A stretch of DNA of 64,000 nucleotides from positions 22,047,009 through 22,111,008 of the forward strand of contig NC_081546.1 of NCBI RefSeq assembly GCF_901000735.1, in the 5' to 3' direction. The position numbers and the translations under genes are program-made. The notes under the pieces are model-generated. The model saw only the letters and a program-made list of their open reading frames with translations, was not told the DNA's origin and made no database searches. The stretch's first letter is position 1. The number at the start of each line of letters is the position of its first letter. The DNA is from Corylus avellana. Lineage: Eukaryota; Streptophyta; Magnoliopsida; Fagales; Betulaceae. Shown one piece after another: positions 34,681 to 45,462 of the stretch.

Positions 34681-37600
34681 AAATGTGGAACTAAACAAAA
34701 TAAAATCTTCTCAATTTCAAGTGTAAATGACACTAAGTTACTTTATATTAAGATTAAATTTTACAGATTCAATAGCATATATTGCGACATAGTAAATATG
34801 TTGTTATCGTAATTTAAAAATGTTACATGACATAACATTATGCATAATATTAAATATAACAAAATAGAATTTAGACAATAAAATAACTCATTTTCATTTA
34901 AATTTAAATTCGTGTTCTTCTTTCCTACTGCGGGTAGAAAACAAGTGTCACTTCGATAACAAATCTTCAACGTGGGGCCGGGGGTGAACCAAATTCTCCT
35001 TTGAAGCTCTTCCTGTTCAACCAAGTACTTGTGTTAATGTGATTCTGATGATGTGATAAACAGGTTGTCCGGCATCTCATTCTAGCCGGCCGGGCATGAT
35101 GTCCACGTGGTCTCAGGCGCTCCTGACTTTGTATTCACTTCTGAAAAACAATCACCAAAGCTCTTCATCCGGAAGGTTAGTTATCTTGGATTGAAGCATT
35201 GGGAAATTCGAAAATGATGATATTTTTAAATTTTATTTGTTTATTCCTCTTTTCAGTATCATTCACCGTGATGGGTCTGTTTCGTTTTCATCATACAACT
35301 ATTGAATTGAGCCTCCAGATGTTACAAAAGCAAAAACTATGATTTCATGTATTATAAACTTGTGAAAGAAATTCAAATTGTTTAATTACAAATAGTAGGT
35401 GTATTCTGCTACTTTCACAAGAAAAAGGGTGTAATCCTCTCAATCTGATAAAAAAAAAATCTGATCTCTTAGTTTAGGATGATATCTCCCTATCAAATAA
35501 GGAAAGTGTAGGCAAAAAAGAATTATTTAACCATAATCTTTATCAAGTTTTAATGCATGTGTAGGCGATTTGCATTATTATGTTCAGTGGTATGGAATTG
35601 TCTGAATGGTGTTGTTGCAATTGTAATAACGAGGCATTTTCTGTGGGACTGTTCAATTAAGCAGATGCTTTGACGGTTGATCGTCTTGCCTCCTTGGAAA
35701 AGGTTGTGAATGTCATTATTTATGGAACACAATTATCATTCCTATGTAGATAGTTGGGACTAATAATGTTTCCATTGATATTGATTGTTTTATCTTTTGC
35801 TGGCCCTGTTTCTAAACTTTTCGATCTTGTGTGCTGATTGACTGGTTTCTTTTGGCTCATTTTGGGTAATCAAAGTATTCTGAAATGGTGGTGCTATGTC
35901 GGGCATCAATTTTATCAACAGAAGTTGAGTGGCTGAACTCCATCAAGTCTGACTTAGTGGTAATTGATGCTTGAAATGTTTCTGTATAGGATTTTTATTT
36001 ATGAGGCTAGAGTTTTGCAGCATGAAATAAGGAATCAAAGCAATGCCTTTTTTTTTGGTTGTGGGAATGCGACTGTTTTCTTTCCACCAATATAAATGTC
36101 CTTCATTCATGCTAAAAAGCTTTTCTAATAGCAGGTCTCCGATGTTGTTCATATTGCATGCCGAGCAGCTGCAGATGCTGGAATTGGTTCTGTATGTGTC
36201 ACTAACTTCAGGTGACTTCTTTGCACTGACATTATTATGATTGTAACTTTTAATAAGCAACTTTAAAATTCTTCTACGCATATGATCTTTCTTACAAAAT
36301 CCAAGTTTAAATCCTTACTCTGGAAGAAGCTTGTAATCTTCAAATTTAGTTTTGAAGTTGTTATTGAGCCTTTTTATTTATTTATTACTTCTGACCAATG
36401 TTTTGAATATGGGTGATATATTGCGGTATGTTGACAAAGTTATGATGAACATTAAAGTTATTTTGGAATATATCTATGTGATACATCACCAAAAACTTAT
36501 GGATGTATTTGGTACTTGCATTGAAAGTTCAACAACAATTATATATTTGTTCTCGTGTGAAAATATCTGTACTTTCCCAGCATTATCACCAAGATTGTTT
36601 GGTCAAATCATTTGTTCTAATGTCTTTAAGACAAGTTTTTACAATGGGTCATAATTAATTTTTTATATGTTTGGTCTAAAGGGTTTTTGTGGGCATTTTG
36701 AGATTTCTTATGAGAATCAGATGCAAGGTGTTGATCTTGTGATACTTTTTCTAGGGAGGCAACAATGAAAATTGACTGATGTGCATGTATGTTTCAAGCA
36801 TACAACAGTCATGGACTTGTCAAGAAAAGTAATATGAAAGTATGAATTCAACACCTGCATTATTACTTTAAAACCTCATTCTCCTTTTTTTTTTTTTTTT
36901 TTTTACCTTCTTCTTTTTGTGAAACCTGGGCAGTTGGGATTTTATCTATACAATGTGATGGCTGCCGGATATCACCATATATAGTTCAATCTTTGGCAGG
37001 TAACCTTCAATCTGTTCACATCAATCAATATGCATACAAGTTGTTCAAAGCTCACAGATATTATACATTGATTGGTATTTAGAAATTTTATTAAGGGACT
37101 CTTCTAGATCAATCATAAGATTTTTTTATTGTCAATATTTTGTTCTTCTGCATCCCACCTTTACCTTTTTATTAAGTTATATATTTTTCTACAAAAACTT
37201 TCAAGTTTGACTCAAAGGAAAACTAGACACCCATTTTAGTACACTAACTAGTAAGAGGAGAGGGACTGAGTATTTAGGTTGAGCTGAACTAAGAGCTCTC
37301 TATTAAGCTCACCTTCTTTATGTCTATCTTTACCTTGCTATGTCTCTTGGGACATATTATTAGTGCGGGGACTTCCTTTGGGTGAGTTCGGGGATGAGTT
37401 TAAGTACCACTTAGTTATTGGCAGGTCATATGATCCCCTATCCTAAGTAGAATTTCAGAGTTGTTTTCCTTACCAAAATAGTATTGTTCTTAATGTTGGA
37501 CTGGTAGTGGTGGTAGAGTTCACCTGGAGTTTGAAAAGTGTATGTGTGTGTAAGTTTTATTAATGGGAAGTTTTATTACTGAAGTGCTGTAAGTTTGGGA

Positions 37601-38013
37601 GTTCATGTTGGTGAATGCTCTTTTGAATTTGCTATATTCAATAATGATTGATGGTGTGGGAAGACAGATAGGGGAGTTTGACAAAGAATCAAAAGTATGA
37701 GGTTAAATCTTATTATGGATAAGGGAATCTGGAGTTCTTTACCTTGGAAGAGCACTTGGCGTGCTTAAGTTTCTTTTATTGCAGTAAACCACCATGTTTG
37801 AGACAACAGGTAGTTGTAGACTGGTGTTTGCTTGTGTTGAGTAGTGGTAAGACAAGCAGGTCACTTGTTGTCTCACTGTTTTGCTGCTAGAGTTTTGCTC
37901 TCTAGCCTGGTTGTTTGGTGTCCGTAAGTTCAATGCATCAGAAGGTGGTTGAGATGCTAACTACTTGGAAAGGGAGTTTTGGCATGGATGCAGGTGTAGG
38001 ACAAGACTACTCC

Positions 38014-38016
<3 letters not shown>

Positions 38017-38050
<34 letters not shown>
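38017..38050 (+). repeat. AT microsatellite
   Basis: Seventeen uninterrupted AT dinucleotides in an intron of the ARA1-like pseudogene. Confidence 0.97.
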
Positions 38051-38054
<4 letters not shown>

Positions 38055-39352
38055 ACATGGTTATGTATAAGCATTTTTTTGAATTGTAATATCAGATAAA
38101 GATATCTATGTATTTTCTTTTTTAATTTTGAGGTTTCTCCTTCAGACTTCCCCATGTACTGGGTTTGCCACTTTGCACATCTTAATGAATATTTACATAT
38201 TAAACCTTTTGCAATGCTATGAGCATTTATTTGTGTTTAAAGCTTTTTCATAATTCTTTGCAGATTTTTTTGTTGTCCCTGCATTTTATTCAAAGCTCAC
38301 TAGATTTTTATTTTTCCAATATGGACATTGAGGTCATTTTTCCCTCGGCTTCGATTAGCTTTGGGGAATCCACATATATACCCGCTAGAATATCAAATCC
38401 TTGGCTCCATTAGAAATGGCCTTGTTCATGATCCTTATGCCCTTTTAGCCTTAATAATTTAAGTATATTCACCAAACAGAAAGAGGTAATGATTAGACTT
38501 TATATTAGTTTGGAAGTCTTATGAAGATTTACATTCACATAACATTATATTAAAATGATAGTGTGTAATGCGTAATTGACTCATACATGTGAATCAACTT
38601 CGAGATTGGTACACTTCTAAGAAGATTCATGTTACAGTCATATGAAATTTATTCATCTTTTCCTATATGTTCATTCTCTGAAACTAGTTGATTTCTAGAG
38701 TGAAATAACTGTCTTATGTGGAATTTTTTTTTATCATGTCTTCACCTCCAATTTCATTCACCAGATGTGCCTATGACCTGATTATTTTATTGTATGTGCG
38801 TATACATTCATAGATACATACATACATACATATATAAGTAACATATTTACTGACATTACACTAATATTATTTTTTTAATTTAATCTTGCATAGGAAATAA
38901 CTGATGTTGTAGTGCCAAATCTAAATGATCTAACAAAAAGTTATGCAGATTGCTGAAGATTATGCGCATAGTGAGTTTCTAATCCGTCTACCGGGCTATA
39001 GCCTAAGTATGTTCGTTTCAAGCACATTTCTGGAAGCTTTCTTTGAAGCTTTTTATTTTTATTTTTTATACAGCTGTGTGCATATCTGCCTCGGCTCTTT
39101 TGGCCAATAAGTTGTAGAATGTTTATTCTAATTGGTATTAAAATATTCCTTTTCATTTTTCAGTGCCACCATTTCGTAATGTTATTGATGCACCCCTTTT
39201 CGTAAGGAGATTACACAAATCCAGAGAAGAGGTGTGCTTTACAGCACAAAATATGTGAAATGAGTATGAAACATTTCCTTGTAGTGCAGGTGAGGAAAAA
39301 TCTTGGATTTGAGGAAGATGTGAAGATAGTAATTTTTAATTTTGGTGGGCAG

Positions 39353-40919
39353 GGGAGGTTTAACTTAGTCTGCTATGATTATTCGTATCTTTCCTCCAAT
39401 TTTTACTTCAAAATAATTCCTTCCATAACAATTTTTTTTTATTATTTTTTAAACTTAGAATGTCCAAGTTTTGTTGCAAAGTCCCTTGACTTGGGATACT
39501 AGGAATCAATGTAAGCTTAGCATTTATAAACTCTTTTATAATTCACCCACTCCATGTGGGCAATCAATATCCTCAATGGGGGACTAACTTTCTAGGGTGT
39601 TACAACTTCTCGCACTCAAATCCCTGACATCCTTATTAGGGTTCATATTATTCAGTGCCTTAACGCCACATAGTGTTATTAGGTTGCTTTGATACTATTT
39701 GTAATGGCTTAGGAAAAGCACTAGTCACATTTGTATTGTCACTGCAAAAAGACTAGTCAAGATGAAAATAAAGCTTCTTAGAATCACTTATAAGCTCGAT
39801 CAATGTCACCTAGTAAAGAGCCAATGTGGGGCTTAGCTTGGATGGTTAGTACAGATTTGCATGAGTGTTGAAAAAGTTTTCTAAACATTCTTCCGACTTA
39901 TTGAATCTATTTGCCTCATTCTGTACTTTAAAAGGCTAATTTTGAACCAAAAATTTGCTTGGGAACTTTTCAATACTAGCACCCTTTATGGCCTTTGCTG
40001 CAATGACTTGAATTCTGTGATTTAGTTTTTAGCAGATCTTAGCCAATCATGTGTCAGTGACCGCTACAATGTCGGTTACATAACGATAGTTTTCTGACCA
40101 AGAGATGCAAAATCTACTAATTCCCCTGTTGGAATATATTGACGTCCAAGGGCAGAATTCCAATTAATAGTTATTGAGTAATATAATAGTAACAAAGAAT
40201 TACACTAAGTGTTATTTAAACTTGTCTTCCATGTATATCATGATATGAAAAGTTCTTCTAACAGCATATATATCTATTCACATTGTTTAGAGTCTAATAA
40301 CTATATTTCTATATGAAAAAAAGGGAAAATTACACTTTATCCACCCATGGATTGTATCAAGTTTTATTTTCTAACTTGTGATTTTAGAAATTGCAATTTA
40401 CCCACCTAAGGTCTACTTATATTTATGTTAGGTTCACGGGTTTAACATATTCGATTGCACTAAACTGGTGAACTATTTTTATTAAATCTTTNNNNNNNNN
40501 NNNNNNNNNNNNNNNNNNNNNNNNNNNNNNNNNNNNNNNNNNNNNNNNNNNNNNNNNNNNNNNNNNNNNNNNNNNNNNNNNNNNNNNNNNNNNNNNNNNN
40601 NNNNNNNNNNNNNNNNNNNNNNNNNNNNNNNNNNNNNNNNNNNNNNNNNNNNNNNNNNNNNNNNNNNNNNNNNNNNNNNNNNNNNNNNNNNNNNNNNNNN
40701 NNNNNNNNNNNNNNNNNNNNNNNNNNNNNNNCATTGTCTTTAAATGAGTCTGGCCCACCTCACCACCCAGCCCTCCAAGCCAATTAATTTCCAGATCATT
40801 TCTTTTGGTTTTTTAACCCTGAAAGATTCTCTAAATAAATGCTTCAATTTGTAGCTAAATAATTGGCAGTAAGCAGTAAGCTGTATTATTGAAGAGAAAA
40901 AGTAATGTTAACTATTAAG
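39353..40919. other. Intergenic stretch after the ARA1-like remnant
   Basis: No further arabinokinase exon is seen. The segment 39590-39840, read on the minus strand, ends with a TGTAACACCCTAGAAAG-like block resembling an LTR start and may be a small LTR-type insertion, but no partner is visible. An N gap of 240 bases occupies 40492-40731. Confidence 0.35.
40492..40731. other. Assembly gap, 240 N
   Basis: Run of 240 N. The flanks do not suggest what is missing. Confidence 0.98.
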
Positions 40920-41755
40920 GTTAAATACCTAATTCTCCCCTAGAGTTTTAATTGGACAAAGTTTTCTTTTTAAATTGGGTTGGATAAATTTATTTCAACC
41001 TAGCCTATAAAAGTGACATGTATCCCTATTTTTAATAACATGTGAGATGTACATAAGTTTTTAATAAAATTTATTCTAACTTTGTCCTTACTATTAAAAA
41101 AAAATGTACATCTCACATGTTAATGGACATATGTCATTTTTATATACTAAGTTGAAGGAAATTCTTTGGAGGAAAACTTTATCTGTTTTAATTAAAACTT
41201 TATTTTTTGCCCCTTAAGATTTCATTTGAATTATAAGAGGTACCTGTAATTTTGATAAAAACAAAGATAGTATCTCCATTAAAATTTCGTTCAAAACTTA
41301 ACGGAACGTCGGGTCAGTACCAATCAAATGTCATCACGTGTCATGTAATTAATTTTTTATTTTTAAAAAAAATTAAAAAGATTTTAAAAATAAATAAAAA
41401 AATTGTGGTTGGCCGTAGCCACCCCCTTGGCAAAATGGGGGTGGCTCGACCAGGCCCCCATCCGGCCAGATGGGGGTGGCCACCGAGCCAACCCCCAAAT
41501 CGGAGCCACCCCCAATTTTATTTTTTATTTTTTAAATATATTTTTTTAATTTTTTTTTTTAAAATTAATTACATGACACGTGGTGATATTTAATTGGTAC
41601 TGACGTGAAGTTCTGTTAAGTTTTGAACGAAATTTTAATGGAAGTACCATTTTTATCTTTATCAAAATCAAAGGTTCTTATTATGTTCTAAATGAAATCC
41701 TAAAGAGCAAAAAATAAAATGATGAAATTTTATGGGAGAATTAAGTATTTCACTC
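40920..41755. mobile_element. Nested foldback elements
   Basis: Outer ends pair as TTAAATACCTAATTCTCCCC (about 40922) and GGGAGAATTAAGTATTT (about 41730). A main arm pair runs from about 41205-41360 to about 41565-41725 (for example AAAATTTCGTTCAAAACTTAACGG against GTTAAGTTTTGAACGAAATTTT), around a GC-rich centre of GGGGGTGGC / GCCACCCCC words. Inside the left arm a second foldback lies at about 40955-41195, with ACATGTGAGATGTACA at 41039 against TGTACATCTCACATGT near 41105. The smaller unit appears to have inserted in the larger one. No coding sequence is present. Confidence 0.75.
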
Positions 41756-42167
41756 TAACTATTACCTATGGGCTAATTATTATCGGATGTTGGATGGTTG
41801 AGATTTAAAGAAGGGAATCAGATGATTAAAGGAAACAAATTTAATTTAATAGAAAACCAAAAAATATATATATATATTTAATGCTGGTCAGAAGTTGGTT
41901 TGGTGGTGAATGAATTTAATGTAAAATAATAAAATAATTCTATTTTCAGATTACTTTCATTTCGTCTTCTAGTCGTATTTATCGTCGGCAGTCTGCACCT
42001 CTCGCATCAATATCATCCATGTTCAATGAATCACAGAGCATCAAAAAGTAATAATGTAGATGTCGTATGGATAAACAATAAATAAAGAGGACATTTTTGT
42101 TTTCTCATTCCTTTCACAAGAAGGACATTTTGTTAAAACATCATGCCTGTTCAGGCATTTTTGTTAA

Positions 42168-42267
42168 NNNNNNNNNNNNNNNNNNNNNNNNNNNNNNNNN
42201 NNNNNNNNNNNNNNNNNNNNNNNNNNNNNNNNNNNNNNNNNNNNNNNNNNNNNNNNNNNNNNNNNNN
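42168..42267. other. Assembly gap, 100 N
   Basis: Run of 100 N followed at once by a TA repeat (42268-42295). The left end of the CACTA element may lie in it. Confidence 0.98.
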
Positions 42268-42300
<33 letters not shown>

Positions 42301-42629
42301 ATTTATTTATTTATTGATATAAATTAATATATAGATTATATAAATATAGTATTATATATTGTTGATGTAGTTAATTATATTAGCAAATTTAATTTTTTTG
42401 TACATGTTAGTTAATTAATTTATTTGCTTAAGATTTATGTTATGTAATATTACTTGTTTGATATATATGTTTTGTATATGGTGAAAATATTGTTTAATGT
42501 ATTTGCATGCATGCATGCAAAATTACGTACCATCATATATATAGTTTGAAATTTGTTTTTTTGTTTAGGATTTTGCATTTACATTTAGACTCATATTTGT
42601 GTAGGTTTTTCTTCTGCACATTGTCGTAA

Positions 42630-42660
<31 letters not shown>

Positions 42661-43238
42661 CAAATAAGAAATGCATATCTACTTTGGTCGACCGTTAATT
42701 TATGATTAGATTTTGTAAATTTATAATAAGTATGTACATGCCATGATCGAAAAAATAAAGTAAGAAACAACTAACATAGGTTGCTTGACTTGTTTTATAT
42801 ACACTTCCCATACAAATGCATAATGTTATAATAAGCGGACAAAAGAAAACCAACATTTAACCTAGGTAGGTATATCTAATTTATTTAGGGTCCCCTTATA
42901 TAACAAAATAATTAATTTAGGTCTTACAACTTCAGGTTATGTAAATGTCAGAAAAAACAAAAAATTTGCAGCAAATAAGATAGCCACATATATTTTATCT
43001 AGGTTTCCCATGTGGCATGTCAAATGTTTTTAAATTTGGACCTTAATTTTGTTTAGGTTTTGCAAATTTTGATTATGTAGATGTTATAATTAATACTTAA
43101 TGTGTGTGTTTATTTGTAAAAAATATTCTAAAAATTGTAACGATGTACTTAAACAAATACACAAAAGAGAAAGAAAATAACATTTATCTAAGTAACTTAG
43201 ATTTATTTTATTCAGTTAGGGTTACAGTAACTAAAGCT
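42268..43238 (+). other. AT-rich region left of the CACTA transposase
   Basis: Contains TA microsatellites at 42268-42295 and 42634-42660 and no gene. It probably is the 5' subterminal part of the CACTA element, but no CACTA terminus is visible, so the left border is unknown. Confidence 0.4.
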
Positions 43239-45046
43239 ATGGACAAGAGTTGAATGACAAAGTCTAGGGTACGAGGGAATACAGAGACGGGTGTAGATCA
43301 TTCGTGGAGTTTGCAGTTAGGAACTGTATAATTCCTGATGGAAAAATTCACTGCCCCTGTAAGGTGTGCCGTAATAAGCAGCGCCACCCGCCGGATTTGG
43401 TATTTGACCACTTGACAGGGGGTAAGGGAATAATGATTGCATACAGAATTTGGTATTATCACGGGAAGAGGCCTATTCGGTCTCATGTTGCATTGTCTAC
43501 TTCGACTCCCACGATCATAGATCAGGGTATAGGCACAGCACAAGGTGAAACGATGCAGTCAATGTTGCGTGATCTATTTGGCATGCACGGTGTCGTGGAA
43601 GATAATTGTGAGCCTGAAGTGGCGGTGCAGGGGAATGAAGAAACTGTGAATGAAGCAACTGACGATGGTGACGTTCTAAAGTACAATAACTTGCTTAAGA
43701 AGGCAAAGAAGCCACTACATGATGGGACCAAACATAGCAAGCTTAGTGCTACTATACATCTGTACAATTTGAAGTATGTTGGCGGACTTAGTAACGCAAT
43801 ATTTTCATCTTTTCTTGAGTTCATCAATCAGTTGTTGCCTCCTAGTGAAGAAGCTTTGCCAGTTAATACATATGAGGCAAAAAAGTTTCTAAGGGACATG
43901 GGCCTCGGGTATGAGAAGATCCCGGCGTGTCCTAATAATTGTATGTTATTTTGGAAGAACAATCAGGATTTGGATACATGTACTGTTTGTGGAGTATCTA
44001 AGTGGAAGGATGAAATTCAGTTGGATGAGGATGGGCAAACCATATCATCGAGTAAGAAACGCCCGATCAAGGTGTTGCGGTGGTTTCCGCTCATACCACG
44101 GCTACAGAGATTGTTTATGTCAGAGCATACTGCTCCTTCTATGAGGTAGCATGCAGAAGGTCGGAGTAAGGACGGTGTATTGAGGCATCCGGCCGATGGT
44201 GAAGCATAGAGGGCATTCAATAATTTGCATCCAGACTTTTCAGCGGACAGCAGGAACGTCAGGCTTGGACTAACCTCGGATGGATTTAATCCATTCGGGA
44301 ACATGACCACATCCCACAGCACTTGGCCTGTAATGCTTGTACCGTACAACTTGCCTCCTTGGACGTGCATGAAACAAACATCATTTATACTATCCCTGAT
44401 AATCCCGGGCCCAAAGTCAGTTGGGATGGATCTAGATGTCTACCTACAACCCTTAATTGAGGAGTTACAGGAACTATGGACTGTAAGTGTACGCACATTT
44501 GACGTGTCCAAGAAAAAGAACTTTGTGATGCGGGCGCAGTTGATGTGGACAATTAATGACTTCCCGGCATACGCAGATTTGTCTGGGTGGCCTAACAGGG
44601 GTGAGAAGGCATGTCCCTGCTGTATGTACTCGACGAGGTTCACGCGGTTAAAACATGGCAGAAAATTTTGTTATATGGGGCACAGGCGATACTTGCCCAT
44701 TGATCATCCGTGGAGGAGGAATAAAATAACATTTGACGAAAAACAAGAATTTGAATGTGCCCTAGATGTGCCAAGTGGAGATGACATTCTTAGACAATTA
44801 CAAGATATGGCATATGGAGATGAGAATGCCGATAAGGCAAGGACTGATAATGAGAAAAAAAACAAGAAACGGAAGAAGGGTGGGCCGACAAAAAGAGAAG
44901 GCAAGACTGCTAACGTATTGTAGAAGAAGAAAAATGTTTTCTTTAGGTTGCCGTATTGGAAAGATAATCTATTGCGGCACAACCTTGATGTTATGCATAT
45001 TGAGAAAAAAGTGATGGACAACATTCTAGGCACAATACTAGACATT
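43239..45046 (+). pseudogene. CACTA (En/Spm) TNP2-type transposase remnant
   Basis: The N-terminal transposase-associated domain reads GKIHCPCKVCRNK, FDHLTGGKG and YRIWYYHGKRPIRSH. The Transposase_21 domain follows, with FPLIPRLQRLFMSEHTAPSM, HPDFSADSRNVRLGLTSDG, NPFGNMTTSHSTWPVMLVPY, QLMWTINDFPAYADLSGW and CPCCMYSTRFTRLKHGRKF. After another stop it continues RLPYWKDNLLRHNLDVMHIE until an N gap. A TGA at about 43251 and TAGs at 44147-44149, 44206-44208 and 44921-44923 all fall where tryptophan (TGG) is expected. A frameshift lies near 43270. The element is therefore inactive. The long preserved frames suggest moderate age. Confidence 0.92.
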
Positions 45047-45146
45047 NNNNNNNNNNNNNNNNNNNNNNNNNNNNNNNNNNNNNNNNNNNNNNNNNNNNNN
45101 NNNNNNNNNNNNNNNNNNNNNNNNNNNNNNNNNNNNNNNNNNNNNN
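45047..45146. other. Assembly gap, 100 N
   Basis: Run of 100 N that removes the C-terminal part of the CACTA transposase and any second gene. Confidence 0.98.
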
Positions 45147-45169
45147 GTAATTTTTTTTTCACAAAAAAA

Positions 45170-45462
45170 AAAAGGTTTTGACGTGTGGATTCTACGCGTC
45201 AAAAGCTTTTGACGTGTGAAATTCACACGTCAAAAGTTTCTGACGTGCCATTGTGACACGTCAAAAACTTTTGACGTGTCAATTTCACATGTCAAAAACT
45301 TTTGACGTATCCATTTAACACGTCAAAAACTTTTGACGTGTTACAGCGCAACACGTCAAAAATATTTTTGTTGATGTGTCTTTTTAGACACGTCAATATG
45401 TTTTGACGTGGCAAACAGAAGTTACTGTTTGCCACGTCAAAAAATATCATTTTTTTTGTAGT
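45170..45462 (-). repeat. CACTA right end with subterminal TTTTGACGTG repeats
   Basis: The motif TTTTGACGTG or its complement CACGTCAAAA recurs at least a dozen times in both orientations, often as small palindromes around changing centres such as GTGTGAAATTCACAC. The region ends TTTTTTTTGTAGTG at 45462, the complement of the CACTACAAAAAA terminus of plant CACTA elements. Dense subterminal repeats beside such an end are the transposase binding array of this superfamily. Confidence 0.9.

Larger units (their letters stand above)
33838..39352 (+). pseudogene. L-arabinokinase (ARA1-like) 5' part, broken
   Basis: ARA1 phosphorylates L-arabinose to L-arabinose 1-phosphate in sugar salvage. Its N-terminal half is glycosyltransferase-like and its C-terminal half is a GHMP kinase. 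Nine exons of the N-terminal half are visible. They are 33838-33933 (HLVFAYYFSGHGFG, TTRVVG), 35064-35175 (VVRHLILAG, then SGAPDFVFTSE), about 35645-35702 (ADALTVDRLASLEK), 35876-35959 (ILSTEVEWLNSIKSDLV) and 36135-36211 (VVHIACRAAADAGIGSVCVT). Next come 36934-36999 (WDFIY, VMAAGYHH), about 38949-39005 (IAEDYAHSEFLIRLPGY), 39164-39231 (PPFRNVIDAPLFVRRLHKS) and 39290-39352 (RKNLGFEEDVKIVIFNFGG). Lesions include a 4 bp CCGG insertion in exon 2, a decayed exon 3, a shift and stop in exon 6, and loss of the GT donor after exon 9. The rest of the roughly 1000-residue protein, including the whole GHMP kinase half, is absent. Confidence 0.88.

Noticed and set aside
45170..45462. CRISPR-like regular repeat array
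   Set aside because: Repeats are short, in both orientations and without uniform spacers; they are the subterminal repeats of a CACTA element in plant DNA.
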